From the NCBI GenBank assembly GCA_015066845.1, contig SVNO01000001.1, positions 1-64,000 of the forward strand: a stretch of 64,000 nt of DNA, read 5' to 3'. The DNA comes from Ruminococcus sp. Lineage in GTDB: Bacteria; Bacillota; Clostridia; Oscillospirales; Ruminococcaceae. Positions 7,597 through 16,691 of the stretch are shown here, piece after piece (the first letter of the stretch is position 1; the number at the start of each line of letters is the position of its first letter). The notes under the pieces were generated by a model that searched no databases, was not told the origin of the DNA, and worked only from the letters and a program-made list of their open reading frames with translations. The translations under genes and the position numbers were made by a program.

Positions 7597-8730
7597 ATGG
7601 CAATCTATCTGGACAATGCCGCAACAACAAAACCATCGGAAGCAGCGATTGCAGCGATGGTGCACTGTATGCGTGAGGTATACGGAAATCCATCCTCCCT
7701 GCACCGCATGGGACTCGATGCCCAGCTGCTCATGGATGACGCAAGAAAGACCATTGCCACAGCACTCGGCTGTGAAAGCGGCTGCATCCTGTTCACCTCT
7801 GGTGCAACGGAGAGCAGCAATCTTGCACTGCGCGGTGCGGCTGCCGCATACGGCAAACGCCGTCCCCACATTGTAACGTCCGCCGTGGAACATGCCTCTG
7901 TGCACAGTACCATGGACGCGCTCGAAGCGCAGGGTTTCCGGATTACGCGTGTTCTGCCGGATGCAAACGGAGAATTTGACGCAAGAGCGTTCATTGACGC
8001 GGTAACGGAGGATACCTGTCTTGTGAGCATGATGCTGACGGAAAACGAAACCGGACGCATTCTCCCCGTACAGCGCGCATTCCGTACCATTAAAAAACGA
8101 TTCCCCGATGTGATTACGCATTGTGACGCAGTACAGGCATTTATGAAACTGCCGGTCAAGGTCAATGACCTCAACGCTGACCTTGTTTCCATCAGTGCCC
8201 ACAAAATCCATGGACCAAAGGGTGTTGGTGCGCTCTATCAGCGCAAGGGTGTGCGCCTGCTGCCGCTTGTAACGGGCGGAAAACAGGAAAAAGCCCTGCG
8301 TCCGGGAACGGAGGCAATGCCATTGATTGCCGGTTTTGGTGCAGCAGTGCAGGAAATGCAGAGCACCATTGCACCGCGCTACGCCCACGCAGTCCGGATG
8401 CGTGACTATCTGCTTGAAAAGCTCGCACAGAATCCAGAAATCAGCATTAACAGCTCGCCGGAGGGTACACCTTATATTATCAATCTTTCCATACAGGGCA
8501 TCCGTTCCGAAATTATGCTGCATTTCCTCGAAAGCAAGGGAATCTGCGTTTCCAGCGGCTCTGCATGTTCCAAGGGGGCGAAAAGCCATGTGCTCTCTGC
8601 CTACGGCATTTCCGATGACCGTACAGACAGTGCGCTGCGCATCAGCTTTTCGGAACAGACAACGGAAGAAGAACTTGACGCACTGACCGCGGCAATTGCG
8701 CAGGGACAGTGCCAACTGATACATAAATGA
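7597..8730 (+). CDS. Cysteine desulfurase (IscS/NifS family)
   Basis: A 377-residue PLP enzyme that takes sulfur from cysteine and holds it as a persulfide. Seen: N-terminal YLDNAATTKPS, the PLP-lysine loop SAHKIHGPKGVGALY at about 203-217, and the active-site Cys in SSGSACSKG near 325. I chose the ATG at 7597 (MAIYLDNAATT), which is where family members begin, rather than an upstream ATG inside the promoter. thiI follows after 28 bases. Inference: this copy supplies ThiI with sulfur for tRNA 4-thiouridine, as NifZ does beside ThiI in Bacillus, rather than serving general Fe-S assembly. Confidence 0.93.
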   Translation: MAIYLDNAATTKPSEAAIAAMVHCMREVYGNPSSLHRMGLDAQLLMDDARKTIATALGCESGCILFTSGATESSNLALRGAAAAYGKRRPHIVTSAVEHASVHSTMDALEAQGFRITRVLPDANGEFDARAFIDAVTEDTCLVSMMLTENETGRILPVQRAFRTIKKRFPDVITHCDAVQAFMKLPVKVNDLNADLVSISAHKIHGPKGVGALYQRKGVRLLPLVTGGKQEKALRPGTEAMPLIAGFGAAVQEMQSTIAPRYAHAVRMRDYLLEKLAQNPEISINSSPEGTPYIINLSIQGIRSEIMLHFLESKGICVSSGSACSKGAKSHVLSAYGISDDRTDSALRISFSEQTTEEELDALTAAIAQGQCQLIHK

Positions 8731-8758
8731 CCTGCACAGGACAGAAAGGAATTTTCAG

Positions 8759-9937
8759 ATGAAAGAAGTAATTCTGGTTAAATTTGGAGAAATGGCTCTG
8801 AAAGGGCTGAATAAAAGAACATTTGAGAGCATTCTGATGAAGCGCATTAAGTACCGGCTGAACAGCCTCGGTACATTTGCCTACACCAGTATGCAGTCCA
8901 CGATTTATATTGACCCGCAGGAGGACGGCATCGACCTTGGAGAAGCCATCAGCCGACTCCAGAAAATTTTTGGCATTGCCTCCATCTGCCGTGCCTGTGT
9001 GTGCGAGAAGAATTTCGAGGACATCACTGAAAAGGCAAAGGCATATCTGGAGGAAACACTGGAGGACGCGCGTACTTTTAAAGTGGACGCAAAGCGCGCA
9101 GATAAGACATTCTGCATGAAAACGCCGGAAATTTGTGCGGAATTGGGCGGCATTCTTCTGGAACAGCATCCCCACCTGAAAGTAGATGTCAGAAATCCGG
9201 AAATTACCGTCATGGTTGAGATTCGTGATACAAATGCCTATGTTCACGCACTCAAGCTCAAGGGCGCAGGCGGTCTGCCCGTAGGATGTAGCGGCAAGGC
9301 AATGCTCCTGCTCTCCGGCGGTATCGACAGCCCCGTAGCCGGCTATATGATGGCGAAGCGCGGCATTTCCGTGTCTGCCATCCATTTCGTCAGCCCCCCC
9401 TATACATCCGACCGCGCACTGCTGAAAGTGGAGCAGTTATGCCAGAAAATCACGGATTATTGCGGTGATATTACTTTCTTCTGCGTACCGTTCACGGAAA
9501 TTCAGGAGGAACTGAAACGCCGTTGTCCGGAGGAATATTTCACCATCATCATGCGCCGTCTGATGATGGAAATTGCACAGCGCATCTGTGAAAAGGAAGA
9601 ATGCCTTGCCCTCATCACCGGCGAGAGCGTTGGACAGGTGGCAAGCCAGACGCTCCATGCAATGGTCTGCACGGATGCTGCCTGCCGCATTCCCGTATTC
9701 CGTCCCCTGATCGGCATGGACAAAACGGAAATTATCGAGATTGCAAGAAAGATTGATACTTTTGATATTTCCATCCTGCCCTATGAGGATTGCTGCACGG
9801 TATTTACTCCCAAGCATCCCAAAATCCGCCCCCAGCTGTCCGAAATCGAGCAGGCACAGGAAGCGGCAGGCTTTGAGGACATGATTGAAAAGGCTGTGGC
9901 AGAAACAGTTGTCAAGCGATTCAGACTGGATGTCTGA
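8759..9937 (+). CDS. thiI: tRNA 4-thiouridine synthase ThiI
   Basis: 392 residues: N-terminal ferredoxin-like domain, THUMP domain (about 60-165; TFKVDAKRADKTF and VMVEIRDTNAYVHA) and PP-loop ATPase with MLLLSGGIDSPVAGYMMAKR at about 181-200. It adenylates U8 of tRNA and replaces its oxygen with sulfur. The C-terminal rhodanese domain of the E. coli enzyme is absent, as in Bacillus-type ThiI. A conserved Cys pair is present in PYEDCCTVFTPKHP. RBS AAAGGA 8 bases upstream. The partner desulfurase is directly upstream. Confidence 0.96.
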   Translation: MKEVILVKFGEMALKGLNKRTFESILMKRIKYRLNSLGTFAYTSMQSTIYIDPQEDGIDLGEAISRLQKIFGIASICRACVCEKNFEDITEKAKAYLEETLEDARTFKVDAKRADKTFCMKTPEICAELGGILLEQHPHLKVDVRNPEITVMVEIRDTNAYVHALKLKGAGGLPVGCSGKAMLLLSGGIDSPVAGYMMAKRGISVSAIHFVSPPYTSDRALLKVEQLCQKITDYCGDITFFCVPFTEIQEELKRRCPEEYFTIIMRRLMMEIAQRICEKEECLALITGESVGQVASQTLHAMVCTDAACRIPVFRPLIGMDKTEIIEIARKIDTFDISILPYEDCCTVFTPKHPKIRPQLSEIEQAQEAAGFEDMIEKAVAETVVKRFRLDV

Positions 9938-9982
9938 AATGAGTATTTTCCAGAAATTGGTAAAAACGTTGGTGAATGTGCT

Positions 9983-10537
9983 ATGTTTGAAGCGTGTGAA
10001 TTTGTTGAAGTTGTTGAATTCCTAGAATATGATGCTGTAAATCTTGACAAAACAGTTACAAATGTTGTAAAATTATTAGAGCGAAAGTGTGAAACCATCG
10101 CGACAGCGGAGAGCTGTACGGGGGGAATGCTTTCTGCATATCTGACATCAGTCGATGGTGCATCAGCAGTTTTTGAATGCGGAATCTGCACCTATGCAAA
10201 CAGAATCAAGGAAATGCTGGTTCATGTACCGCATTCCGTGCTGACGGAATACGGCGCAGTGAGCAGGCAGACTGCACTTGCCATGGCGCAGGGAATCCGT
10301 GAACTGACGGGCGCAGATTTGTGCGTATCAGTCACCGGAATTGCAGGTCCAACAGGCGGCACACCGGATAAGCCGGTCGGCACGGTATATGTCGGGTTCT
10401 GTTATCATGGAAAGCAAATGGTATATTTACTCAAGCTTTGGAATGCAGATGGTCAGGGGCGCAGCTTCAACAGGAAAACGACAGCTGCGTTTGTGATGAA
10501 AACCGCAGAGAAACTTCTGATGGAGGAACAAACATGA
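9983..10537 (+). CDS. CinA C-terminal domain protein (nicotinamide-nucleotide amidase)
   Basis: 184 residues, the stand-alone CinA-C/PncC form. Diagnostic motifs: ATAESCTGGMLSAYL near 38-52, GICTYANRIKEMLVHVP, and SVTGIAGPTGGTPDKPVGTV. The family deamidates nicotinamide mononucleotide for NAD recycling. The start is uncertain. The ATG at 9983 has GGTGA 7 bases upstream, but it adds a valine/glutamate-rich lead-in and a promoter-like TTGACA-N18-TAAAAT lies inside it (10044-10073), so a shorter protein is possible. The stop overlaps the next ATG as ATGA, coupling it to the sortase gene. Confidence 0.85.
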   Translation: MFEACEFVEVVEFLEYDAVNLDKTVTNVVKLLERKCETIATAESCTGGMLSAYLTSVDGASAVFECGICTYANRIKEMLVHVPHSVLTEYGAVSRQTALAMAQGIRELTGADLCVSVTGIAGPTGGTPDKPVGTVYVGFCYHGKQMVYLLKLWNADGQGRSFNRKTTAAFVMKTAEKLLMEEQT

Positions 10538-12036
10538 ACAAAGAAGTGGAAGAACTGAATACTTCTGAGGAAATGGACGCTTCCATCATTCCTGAACCTG
10601 TTCCGGCAGAGGATGTGACATCCGATGCACAGACAGTGACGGAGGAAACGGCAGCGGCAGATAGTTACGGTGAGCCGGAGGAATTCGGAGAGCCGGAAGC
10701 ATCTGAAGAAACCGCAGAGCTGGAGGAAGAAGAACCGACCGAAGAAGAAATACCGGATGAGCCGGAGGATGCAGAGGAAACGGAGGATGCAGAAGAATCC
10801 GAAGAAACTGAAGAACCGGACGTATCGGCAGGTGAAACACAGAGTGCACCATTGAATGAAAGGATACTTGCAATCAAGTCGGCAATTCAGCAGGAGGAAA
10901 CCCAGCTGGAAATTGCGGATAAGATTAGAAAGTATAAAACTGCTGCTGAAAGCGGCACATCACAGGAAACAGCGACAATAAAGGCCGCTGCTCCCAGTGA
11001 AAAGGCAGTCAGCAAAAAAGTCAAAAAGACTGCAAAGAAGCCAAAAAAGAAGCAGAAACCGTCTTTGTTTCCGCGTAAGGGAGATGGGTTTCTCGAAGTA
11101 CTGCGAAAATGTATTTTTCTTGGTTCATCCGTCGTATTCATTGTCTGCGTTGCATTCCTTGTAGAGTATTTCTGGAACAACCAGCGCAACAGCAATCTCA
11201 ATGACGACCTTGACAAGATGTATCAGGAAGTAATCCCCACGGAACCGACGGAAACAACGGAGGAAGCCGTGGAGGAATTCGAGTATTTCGGATACCTGCC
11301 GAACGTGAAAGCATTGCTCGAAATCAATCCGGACGTGGCTGGATGGATTTCGATACCGGGTACAAGCGTGAGCTATCCCATCCTGCAGCGCAGGGGGAAT
11401 CCGGACGGAAACGAGTACTATCTCAAGCGCAACATCTACCACGAAGACGCACACGCAGGCTCAATTTTCATGGACTACCGCAATGACTTCGACTATGTGA
11501 TTGACGGCAGAAAACAGCTTGCAAATTCAGGAAACCTGATTGTATATGGGCATAATATGCACGACTATACAATGTTCGGCAGCCTGAAGCACTATATCAA
11601 TGACGCAAATTATTTCAGCGAGCACCCGATTGTGGAGCTTAATTCCAACTACCGCAAGTACCAGTACAAGATTTTCGCAATGATTATTGTGGATGTCAAC
11701 GATGAAACGGACACGCGGTTTGATTACTGGAATAAACTGGAATTTGCAGATGAACGCGATTTCTATGACTATGTCAACGAAATCAAACGAAGAACAATCC
11801 GCTTGACCGATGTGGATGTGAAGTACGGCGACGAACTGCTGACGCTCTCCACATGCAACAGCACATTCAGCAACGGACGGCTTGTAGTATTTGCAAGAAA
11901 GCTCCGCGACGAAGAAGATTTGTATTCCGGTACGCAGACAAGTACGGCGAATCCGAACGTCAAGTGGCCCAACAGCTACTACAGGTGGAACAAGAAAACC
12001 TACGATCCGGAAGCAGAGTTTGTGCCCTATGGTTAA
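10534..12036 (+). CDS. Class B sortase with a long acidic N-terminal region
   Basis: 500 residues. Residues 1-130 are extremely Glu-rich; a Lys-rich patch (about 155-185) precedes one membrane segment (IFLGSSVVFIVCVAFLVEYF, about 192-212). The sortase domain (about 265-485) carries the catalytic His in YGHNMHDYTMFG (about 338), the Cys in LLTLSTCNSTF (about 438) and the Arg in GRLVVFARKLR. Order and spacing match class B sortases, which join surface proteins to peptidoglycan or build pili. The acidic stretch would lie in the cytoplasm, which is unusual. GGAGG precedes the ATG, which overlaps the cinA-C stop (ATGA). In Ruminococcus flavefaciens a sortase anchors the cellulosome scaffoldin; whether this one does is inference. 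No obvious substrate sorting signal was seen in the window. Confidence 0.92.
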   Translation: MNKEVEELNTSEEMDASIIPEPVPAEDVTSDAQTVTEETAAADSYGEPEEFGEPEASEETAELEEEEPTEEEIPDEPEDAEETEDAEESEETEEPDVSAGETQSAPLNERILAIKSAIQQEETQLEIADKIRKYKTAAESGTSQETATIKAAAPSEKAVSKKVKKTAKKPKKKQKPSLFPRKGDGFLEVLRKCIFLGSSVVFIVCVAFLVEYFWNNQRNSNLNDDLDKMYQEVIPTEPTETTEEAVEEFEYFGYLPNVKALLEINPDVAGWISIPGTSVSYPILQRRGNPDGNEYYLKRNIYHEDAHAGSIFMDYRNDFDYVIDGRKQLANSGNLIVYGHNMHDYTMFGSLKHYINDANYFSEHPIVELNSNYRKYQYKIFAMIIVDVNDETDTRFDYWNKLEFADERDFYDYVNEIKRRTIRLTDVDVKYGDELLTLSTCNSTFSNGRLVVFARKLRDEEDLYSGTQTSTANPNVKWPNSYYRWNKKTYDPEAEFVPYG

Positions 12037-12107
12037 TGCGGAACCATTGCATTAGCATCCTCGCAAGAGGAAATAAAACCGAGAAATCGGCAAGATGGAG
12101 TTATATG

Positions 12108-13673
12108 ATGAAGATTCGAATACCGAAGAAGCATGTTGCAGTGGGTATTGCAGCACTCTTAATGGCGAATTTGTATCAGCTTAACGCTGTCGTTGCAGAA
12201 ACGGTGGCAGAAAGCGATACAGAGGCTATGACGGCAGTCGGCACACCAGCGGAAACAGAAACAGAGGAATCCGAAACAGAATCAGAAAATCTCAGCAGTG
12301 TGACGATTGTGCACACCGCGGATGAAGTCTTAGAAGAAGCTTCCTATGAAGTGACGGATTGGTGGAAAGCGGATCTGGATGAATACAACGACAACTTTTC
12401 ACTGATTAAATACGAAGCCGTTGCAGGTTCCGGAACCGCTGAACCGGTGGACCTTGACGGTGACGGTATCCCCGACAACCTGACAGGCGAGGGGACTGCG
12501 GAAGATGCAGTTCTGATTGCGCAGGGACAGAGCAGTGGTATGCTCGTTTCCTCCGGACAGGCAAGCTCCGCGGTTTCCAGTGTGGCAAACGGACAGTTTG
12601 CATTCACAACCTATGGCTATGGTCACGGTGTCGGACTGAGCCAGAACGGCGCAAATTTCTATGCGAAATATGCCGGCTGGAATTATCAGGACATTCTGTT
12701 CCATTACTATCCGGGCACATCCCTGATGAACACTGGTACTGCGGAAACAGAAATCGTAACCGTAAAGGGTGTTCCGGGCAATGTGCTGATGCAGGTTGCA
12801 GAGATTGTCAACCTTGAGATTGGTCCTTCGTTCCACGAAGAATGCATCAAGGCACAGGCAGTTGCAATCTACACCTACATGAAGTATTACAACAACGATT
12901 CCCACGACCTGAAGGGTAAGAAGAATCCTTCCCAGAAAATCATTGATGCCTGTGCATCCGTACTTGGCGAGGCACTGTATTACAACGGAAGCTATGCACT
13001 GACAATGTTCAGCGCATCCAGCGGCGGTATTACAGCGAATTGCTATGATGTATTTACTGCGGATATCCCGTATCTGCGCAGTGTATCTGCGGATTATGAC
13101 GCAGCGTACGACCCCCATTACGGAGATGTGACCTATTTCAGCGTTGAGCAGGTTCGCCAGAAGCTGCAATCCGCTTACGGCATCACACTTTCTCCCAATC
13201 CGGCAAACTGGATTCGCATTATTGAGGGCAACGGCGGTTACGTCAATAAGGTAGTGATTGATAACCAGATCACCGTCCGCGGTAACGCATTCCGTGCGGT
13301 AATGGGCTTGAAATCGCCGAAATTTACATATATCTGCGCCGCGAACGGCGATGAGATTGTAGATATTCCGGTAGAAACCACACCGCCGCCAGCAGCGACA
13401 GAACCTGCGGATACAACAGCACCTACCGCACCGGCACAGACTACCGCAACCAAGCAGACCACTGAAAGACAGACAAATGACAAGCAGACCACCACAAGCA
13501 AGCAGACAACCACTGTAACGACAACGACCGCTGTCAAGGAAACAGAAGCTCCCGAAAGCTCGGAAACACAGGCTGCGCAGACAGCACCTGTAGAAACACC
13601 GGCGGCAACGGAAGCACCTGCACCGACAGAGGCAGTGCCGGTACCGGAGGAAACACTTCCGCCTGTGGGCTAA
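12108..13673 (+). CDS. Secreted SpoIID/LytB-domain protein with permuted motif order
   Basis: 521 residues. Signal peptide (KHVAVGIAALLMANLYQLNA), an acidic Thr/Glu stretch, a Ca-binding-like VDLDGDGIPDNL at about 107-118, then YGYGHGVGLSQNGANFYAKY and ILFHYYPGTSL (about 168-205). Only after this comes the SpoIID core: VAEIVNLEIGPSFHEECIKA, QAVAIYTYMKY (about 249) and FSASSGGITANCYDVF (about 301). In ordinary SpoIID/LytB proteins the G-H-G-V-G-[ML]-S-Q motif is C-terminal, so the domain looks circularly permuted. The C-terminal 100 residues are Thr/Pro/Glu/Gln-rich, wall-spanning in style. SpoIID cleaves glycan strands stripped of peptides. The ATG at 12108 has GGAG 7 bases upstream. It follows the sortase by 71 bases without a terminator. 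Confidence 0.85.
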   Translation: MKIRIPKKHVAVGIAALLMANLYQLNAVVAETVAESDTEAMTAVGTPAETETEESETESENLSSVTIVHTADEVLEEASYEVTDWWKADLDEYNDNFSLIKYEAVAGSGTAEPVDLDGDGIPDNLTGEGTAEDAVLIAQGQSSGMLVSSGQASSAVSSVANGQFAFTTYGYGHGVGLSQNGANFYAKYAGWNYQDILFHYYPGTSLMNTGTAETEIVTVKGVPGNVLMQVAEIVNLEIGPSFHEECIKAQAVAIYTYMKYYNNDSHDLKGKKNPSQKIIDACASVLGEALYYNGSYALTMFSASSGGITANCYDVFTADIPYLRSVSADYDAAYDPHYGDVTYFSVEQVRQKLQSAYGITLSPNPANWIRIIEGNGGYVNKVVIDNQITVRGNAFRAVMGLKSPKFTYICAANGDEIVDIPVETTPPPAATEPADTTAPTAPAQTTATKQTTERQTNDKQTTTSKQTTTVTTTTAVKETEAPESSETQAAQTAPVETPAATEAPAPTEAVPVPEETLPPVG

Positions 13674-13681
13674 ACAAATCG

Positions 13682-13712
13682 CACGACCATCCATCCGATG
13701 GTCGTGTTTTTT
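13682..13712 (+). terminator. Terminator of the iscS-thiI-cinA-srtB-spoIID-like run
   Basis: CACGACCATC hairpin with GATGGTCGTG, 5-base loop, then TTTTTT. Confidence 0.9.
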
Positions 13713-14566
13713 GCGCAGGGTAGGGGAGTGGGGTGATTACAGCATAGTAAAGTAATACAAACAATACCGACATGCTACAGCATGTCCATTTTTTGTGCCA
13801 TGAAACAGGAAGTGTGGTTTGTATGAAAAAGCAAAATGGCTCGCTGGTGGAACGGGATGCATGAAAACGGGGAGGGGAATTTCCCGAAATAGCAACGCTT
13901 TTTGTAATTTACAGATTGTATAGAAGAGTACGAAAAATTTTGTGCAACTTTCAGAATTTTGTGCAACTTTGAAAAGGGGAGTGCATATGGTCGGGGGAGG
14001 AGGTGGAATTTCGCCGGATATACGATACTTTCTCTCCTGCGATGCTGCATTGCATCCGCACTGCCAAATGCATCTCCCTGTCCACTACAACCTGCACTGA
14101 TTTTTTGCGCCTCACCTCCTCTTTTTTGCCGGAAACTGCACGGGTAATTCTGCACCTTGTATTGTGTTTGATACTCCGGTGATGCGCCTTGATAAAGTAT
14201 ACCTCCGTAAAACGTGTAGAATGCGTTTGTAGCCCTTCTTACTATTCTGTGAGAAACACGAGGGGAGAACTGCAAAAGGGCATACAGAGCAATCTGAGGG
14301 CATCTGAGGGCATACGGAGAGCCGTAGGATGGTGGTACAGGTTGTTTTAGGATTGTAGAGAGCGTGGGGCGGTGCAGAACACCTGCAAAATGCCATGGAA
14401 ATTCTATTCCGAAAACTTTCACCAAATAGGTATTTTGTGCAACTTTAGATATAGAATCACAGGTGTATCATCATTTTGTTTTCTCTGCATTTCCACGCGT
14501 TTCCGGCATTTAGACAATGCCACACAGCTGTATTCCAAATATTTTGCATTTTTTTCAAATCAGGTC
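13713..14566. other. Long non-coding stretch with short repeats
   Basis: About 850 bases with no credible gene. It holds a small hairpin with a T-run (GACATGC-TACA-GCATGTC, 13769-13794), three copies of ATTTTGTGCAACTTT (13937, 13956 and 14432), and a tandem CTGAGGGCAT pair near 14293. The reading frame that spans most of it on the minus strand has no recognisable protein features, no signal and no ribosome site. Confidence 0.5.
13936..14446 (+). repeat. Three direct copies of ATTTTGTGCAACTTT
   Basis: Two copies lie 19 bases apart (13936-13951 and 13955-13970, both preceded by an extra A). A third, exact over 15 bases, lies at 14432-14446. The three are identical over 15 bases, unlikely by chance in 500 bases. 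Function unknown; a protein-binding site or remnant of a larger repeat are both possible. Confidence 0.6.
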
Positions 14567-14595
14567 TTGATTTTTCTTTCCGGATATGCTATAAT
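14567..14595 (+). promoter_or_regulatory. Promoter of tRNA-Ser
   Basis: TTGATT (14567-14572), 17-base spacer, TATAAT (14590-14595). Confidence 0.85.
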
Positions 14596-14604
14596 AAAAT
14601 AGTT

Positions 14605-14695
14605 GGAGAGTTGTCCGAGTGGTCGAAGGTGCGAAACTCGAAATTTCGTGTTCTCTAATAAAGAACCCAGGGTTCAAATCCCTGACTCTCCGCCA
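14605..14695 (+). tRNA. tRNA-Ser (anticodon CGA)
   Basis: Acceptor GGAGAGT pairs with ACTCTCC. The anticodon stem CGAAA/TTTCG holds the loop CTCGAAA, anticodon CGA. A long variable arm (GTTCT/AGAAC) marks a class II tRNA. The T-arm is GGGTTCAAATCCC, and CCA is encoded. Confidence 0.97.
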
Positions 14696-14702
14696 GTTTT
14701 GA

Positions 14703-14731
14703 GAGCATCCTTTTTCAGGGATGCTCTTTTT
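14703..14731 (+). terminator. Terminator after tRNA-Ser
   Basis: GAGCATCC hairpin with GGATGCTC followed by TTTTT. Confidence 0.85.
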
Positions 14732-14751
14732 CATGCCTTTTTGTGCAAAAC

Positions 14752-14782
14752 GAAAAGCTTTCGGCTGACCGAAAGCTTTTTC
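14752..14782 (-). terminator. Terminator of the GH25-dockerin gene
   Basis: Hairpin AAAGCTTTCGG/CCGAAAGCTTT with a 4-base loop; T-rich on both strands, so it may act in both directions. Confidence 0.75.
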
Positions 14783-14794
14783 ATTTTGTGTGAT

Positions 14795-16330
14795 TTATCT
14801 GCGCGTACCAGAACTTGCGCTATGGAACAAAATCGCGCTTGCATCGAGAGCATCCACGGTTTTGTCCTCGTTGATGTCATAGAGCATGTATGCATGGTTT
14901 GCGGCGCCGCCGGCATTTACCCCATTTGTAGCGGAAAACAGCAGAACTTCAGCTGCGTCAAGTGCGTCAATCTTGCCGTCCATGTTGCAGTCACCCAGTT
15001 CAACCTTATTTTCCGTTACATAGACAGTGCATCTGGAGCAATTGCCGAATACATCCATCGCGATGATTTCTGCATTGCCATAGCCCACTGCTTTTACCGT
15101 GCCATCGGGCGATACTTTGACGATTTTCTCATTGGTGGACAGCCAGTACACCGTATCGTCCATGCCCTTTGCTATGCATTTTTCTGTTGCGCCGATACCG
15201 GTCAGGAACAGCAGCTCATGGCTCAGCGTAAGCTGGGATGTGTCCACGGTGACGGTGACTGAATCGCTCGTGCCGTTATCAGAACGTGCGGTAATTGTGG
15301 TTGTACCGTTACGCAGCGGTGTGATGCAGCCGTAGGTATCAATTTCTGCAACGGACGGGTCGGAGCTTTCAAACTGCAAAGAACCGCTGCCGTAGAAATC
15401 CAGCATCACCGGGTCGAGCGTGGGAAGCTGGATGGTTTCGTCAACGAATTCCACCTTTCTGGAATACAGTACATTCATATCCACATTGCCCTTGATACCT
15501 GCGACTGTACCAATATCCGTGTACTGCCACATATCGTAGCCGCCCTTGTATGTAGTCTGCTTCTTGTAATTGGCAAGCCAGATCGGGTACTTGCTTTCCA
15601 AGAAATTCGCTAACAGCTTGTTATTCAGCCAATTCATATTGGCGTAAATGCCTGCCTGATAGCCTGCGTTCTGGATGGTGGAGCAGAATGCGTCACAGTT
15701 GAGGGTATGCAGCTCCGGTGTGAGCTTGGCGGAATCGAGTCTGCCCTTATCAGCGGCAACATCTTCAATGTCAATGTAGACCGGCATTTCGAGTGGTGTG
15801 CCTTGCAGCGTTTCAATGACGAAATTGGCTTCTTCCACTGCTTCTGTCGGTGTGATGGCTTGTGTGAAGAAATACACGCCTACGTCAATGCCGGCAGCCT
15901 TTGCACCTTCGAGATTCTGGCGAAAATAGTTGTCCTCCACCAGTGCGCCGGATGCGGAATAACCGCGGAATCCAAGACGGATAATGGCAAAATCAATGCC
16001 GTCAGCTGCGACAGCTTTCCAGTCAATTGCAGACTGATACTTGGAAACATCAATGCCCTCAATCATGATATAATCGTCTGCATAACGGGGATTATGGATT
16101 ACTTCGCTCATGGATTTCGGCTTTTCCTCCACGGGTTTTTCCTCCGTTTGCTCACTGTCCTTGTTTTCGTCAGCTCTTGCAAGAACTGCGGATGAACTCT
16201 GGTGTCCGAATTTTCCAGCATCATCCTCGCCATAGGCATATGCTTTTCCAGCAAACACTTGCGGTACTATACATGCACTCTGCAACAACAGCATTGCAGT
16301 GCATCCTGCGAGTAGTTTCTGAAGCTTCAT
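14795..16330 (-). CDS. Secreted GH25 lysozyme with Ig-like (Big2) domains and a C-terminal dockerin
   Basis: About 511 residues. Signal peptide KLLAGCTAMLLLQSACIVPQ with VFAGKAYA cleavage region; GH25 domain (about 90-290) with the usual EGIDVSKYQSAIDW, DFAIIRLGFRGYS, PVYIDIED and GGYDMWQYTDIG segments. Glycine/threonine-rich Ig-like repeats follow (FESSDPSVAEIDTYGCITPL, VYWLSTNEKIVKVSPDGTVK). The dockerin (about 450-508) has two calcium loops, GDCNMDGKIDALDAAEVL and YDINEDKTVDALDASAIL. GH25 enzymes cut the glycan of peptidoglycan. A dockerin on a lysozyme would tie it to the cellulosome or cell surface. I chose the ATG at 16330 (MKLQKLL). The upstream ATG at 16342 abuts the GGAG. A TATAAT at 16435-16430 may serve it, but no good -35 is seen. 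Confidence 0.93.
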   Translation of the reverse strand: MKLQKLLAGCTAMLLLQSACIVPQVFAGKAYAYGEDDAGKFGHQSSSAVLARADENKDSEQTEEKPVEEKPKSMSEVIHNPRYADDYIMIEGIDVSKYQSAIDWKAVAADGIDFAIIRLGFRGYSASGALVEDNYFRQNLEGAKAAGIDVGVYFFTQAITPTEAVEEANFVIETLQGTPLEMPVYIDIEDVAADKGRLDSAKLTPELHTLNCDAFCSTIQNAGYQAGIYANMNWLNNKLLANFLESKYPIWLANYKKQTTYKGGYDMWQYTDIGTVAGIKGNVDMNVLYSRKVEFVDETIQLPTLDPVMLDFYGSGSLQFESSDPSVAEIDTYGCITPLRNGTTTITARSDNGTSDSVTVTVDTSQLTLSHELLFLTGIGATEKCIAKGMDDTVYWLSTNEKIVKVSPDGTVKAVGYGNAEIIAMDVFGNCSRCTVYVTENKVELGDCNMDGKIDALDAAEVLLFSATNGVNAGGAANHAYMLYDINEDKTVDALDASAILFHSASSGTRR

Positions 16331-16576
16331 TGGTGATTGCATCTCCTTTTCAATATGATTTCTATGACTCGCACTCCCCTGCCGTACAACATGTCCGGCA
16401 GCAGCGCAAAATCATATTTATTATACCATATTTTCATCACTTTGTCAACGCAAATTTGTTACATTTTTATGTCGGAATGTGCAATCTATTACGCATTATG
16501 CCCGATAAATTCACCATAGTGCATTCTATTTCTTTGTATAGAATGCACAAAAAATGTGAAGAAATTTCATGCCCCA

Positions 16577-16605
16577 TTGAACGACTAATTCGGATGTGCT
16601 ATAAT
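16577..16605 (+). promoter_or_regulatory. Promoter of the GH9 cellulase
   Basis: TTGAAC (16577-16582), 17-base spacer, TATAAT (16600-16605). Confidence 0.85.
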
Positions 16606-16691
16606 ATGGGTATGGAAGTGCAGAAATCTGCACCGGCATTCTTCCAACGTGCAATGGAACTTTGCCGTCAATCCAAAAGGAGGAAAATGGT

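Noticed and set aside
10044..10073. Promoter-like TTGACA-N18-TAAAAT near the cinA-C start
   Set aside because: The spacer is 18, it overlaps the likely coding start, and the upstream gene run has no terminator before it; kept only as a caution on the start site.
13775..14425. 216-codon minus-strand open frame in the 13.7-14.6 kb gap
   Set aside because: No ribosome site, no domain, odd composition, and it runs through hairpins and direct repeats.
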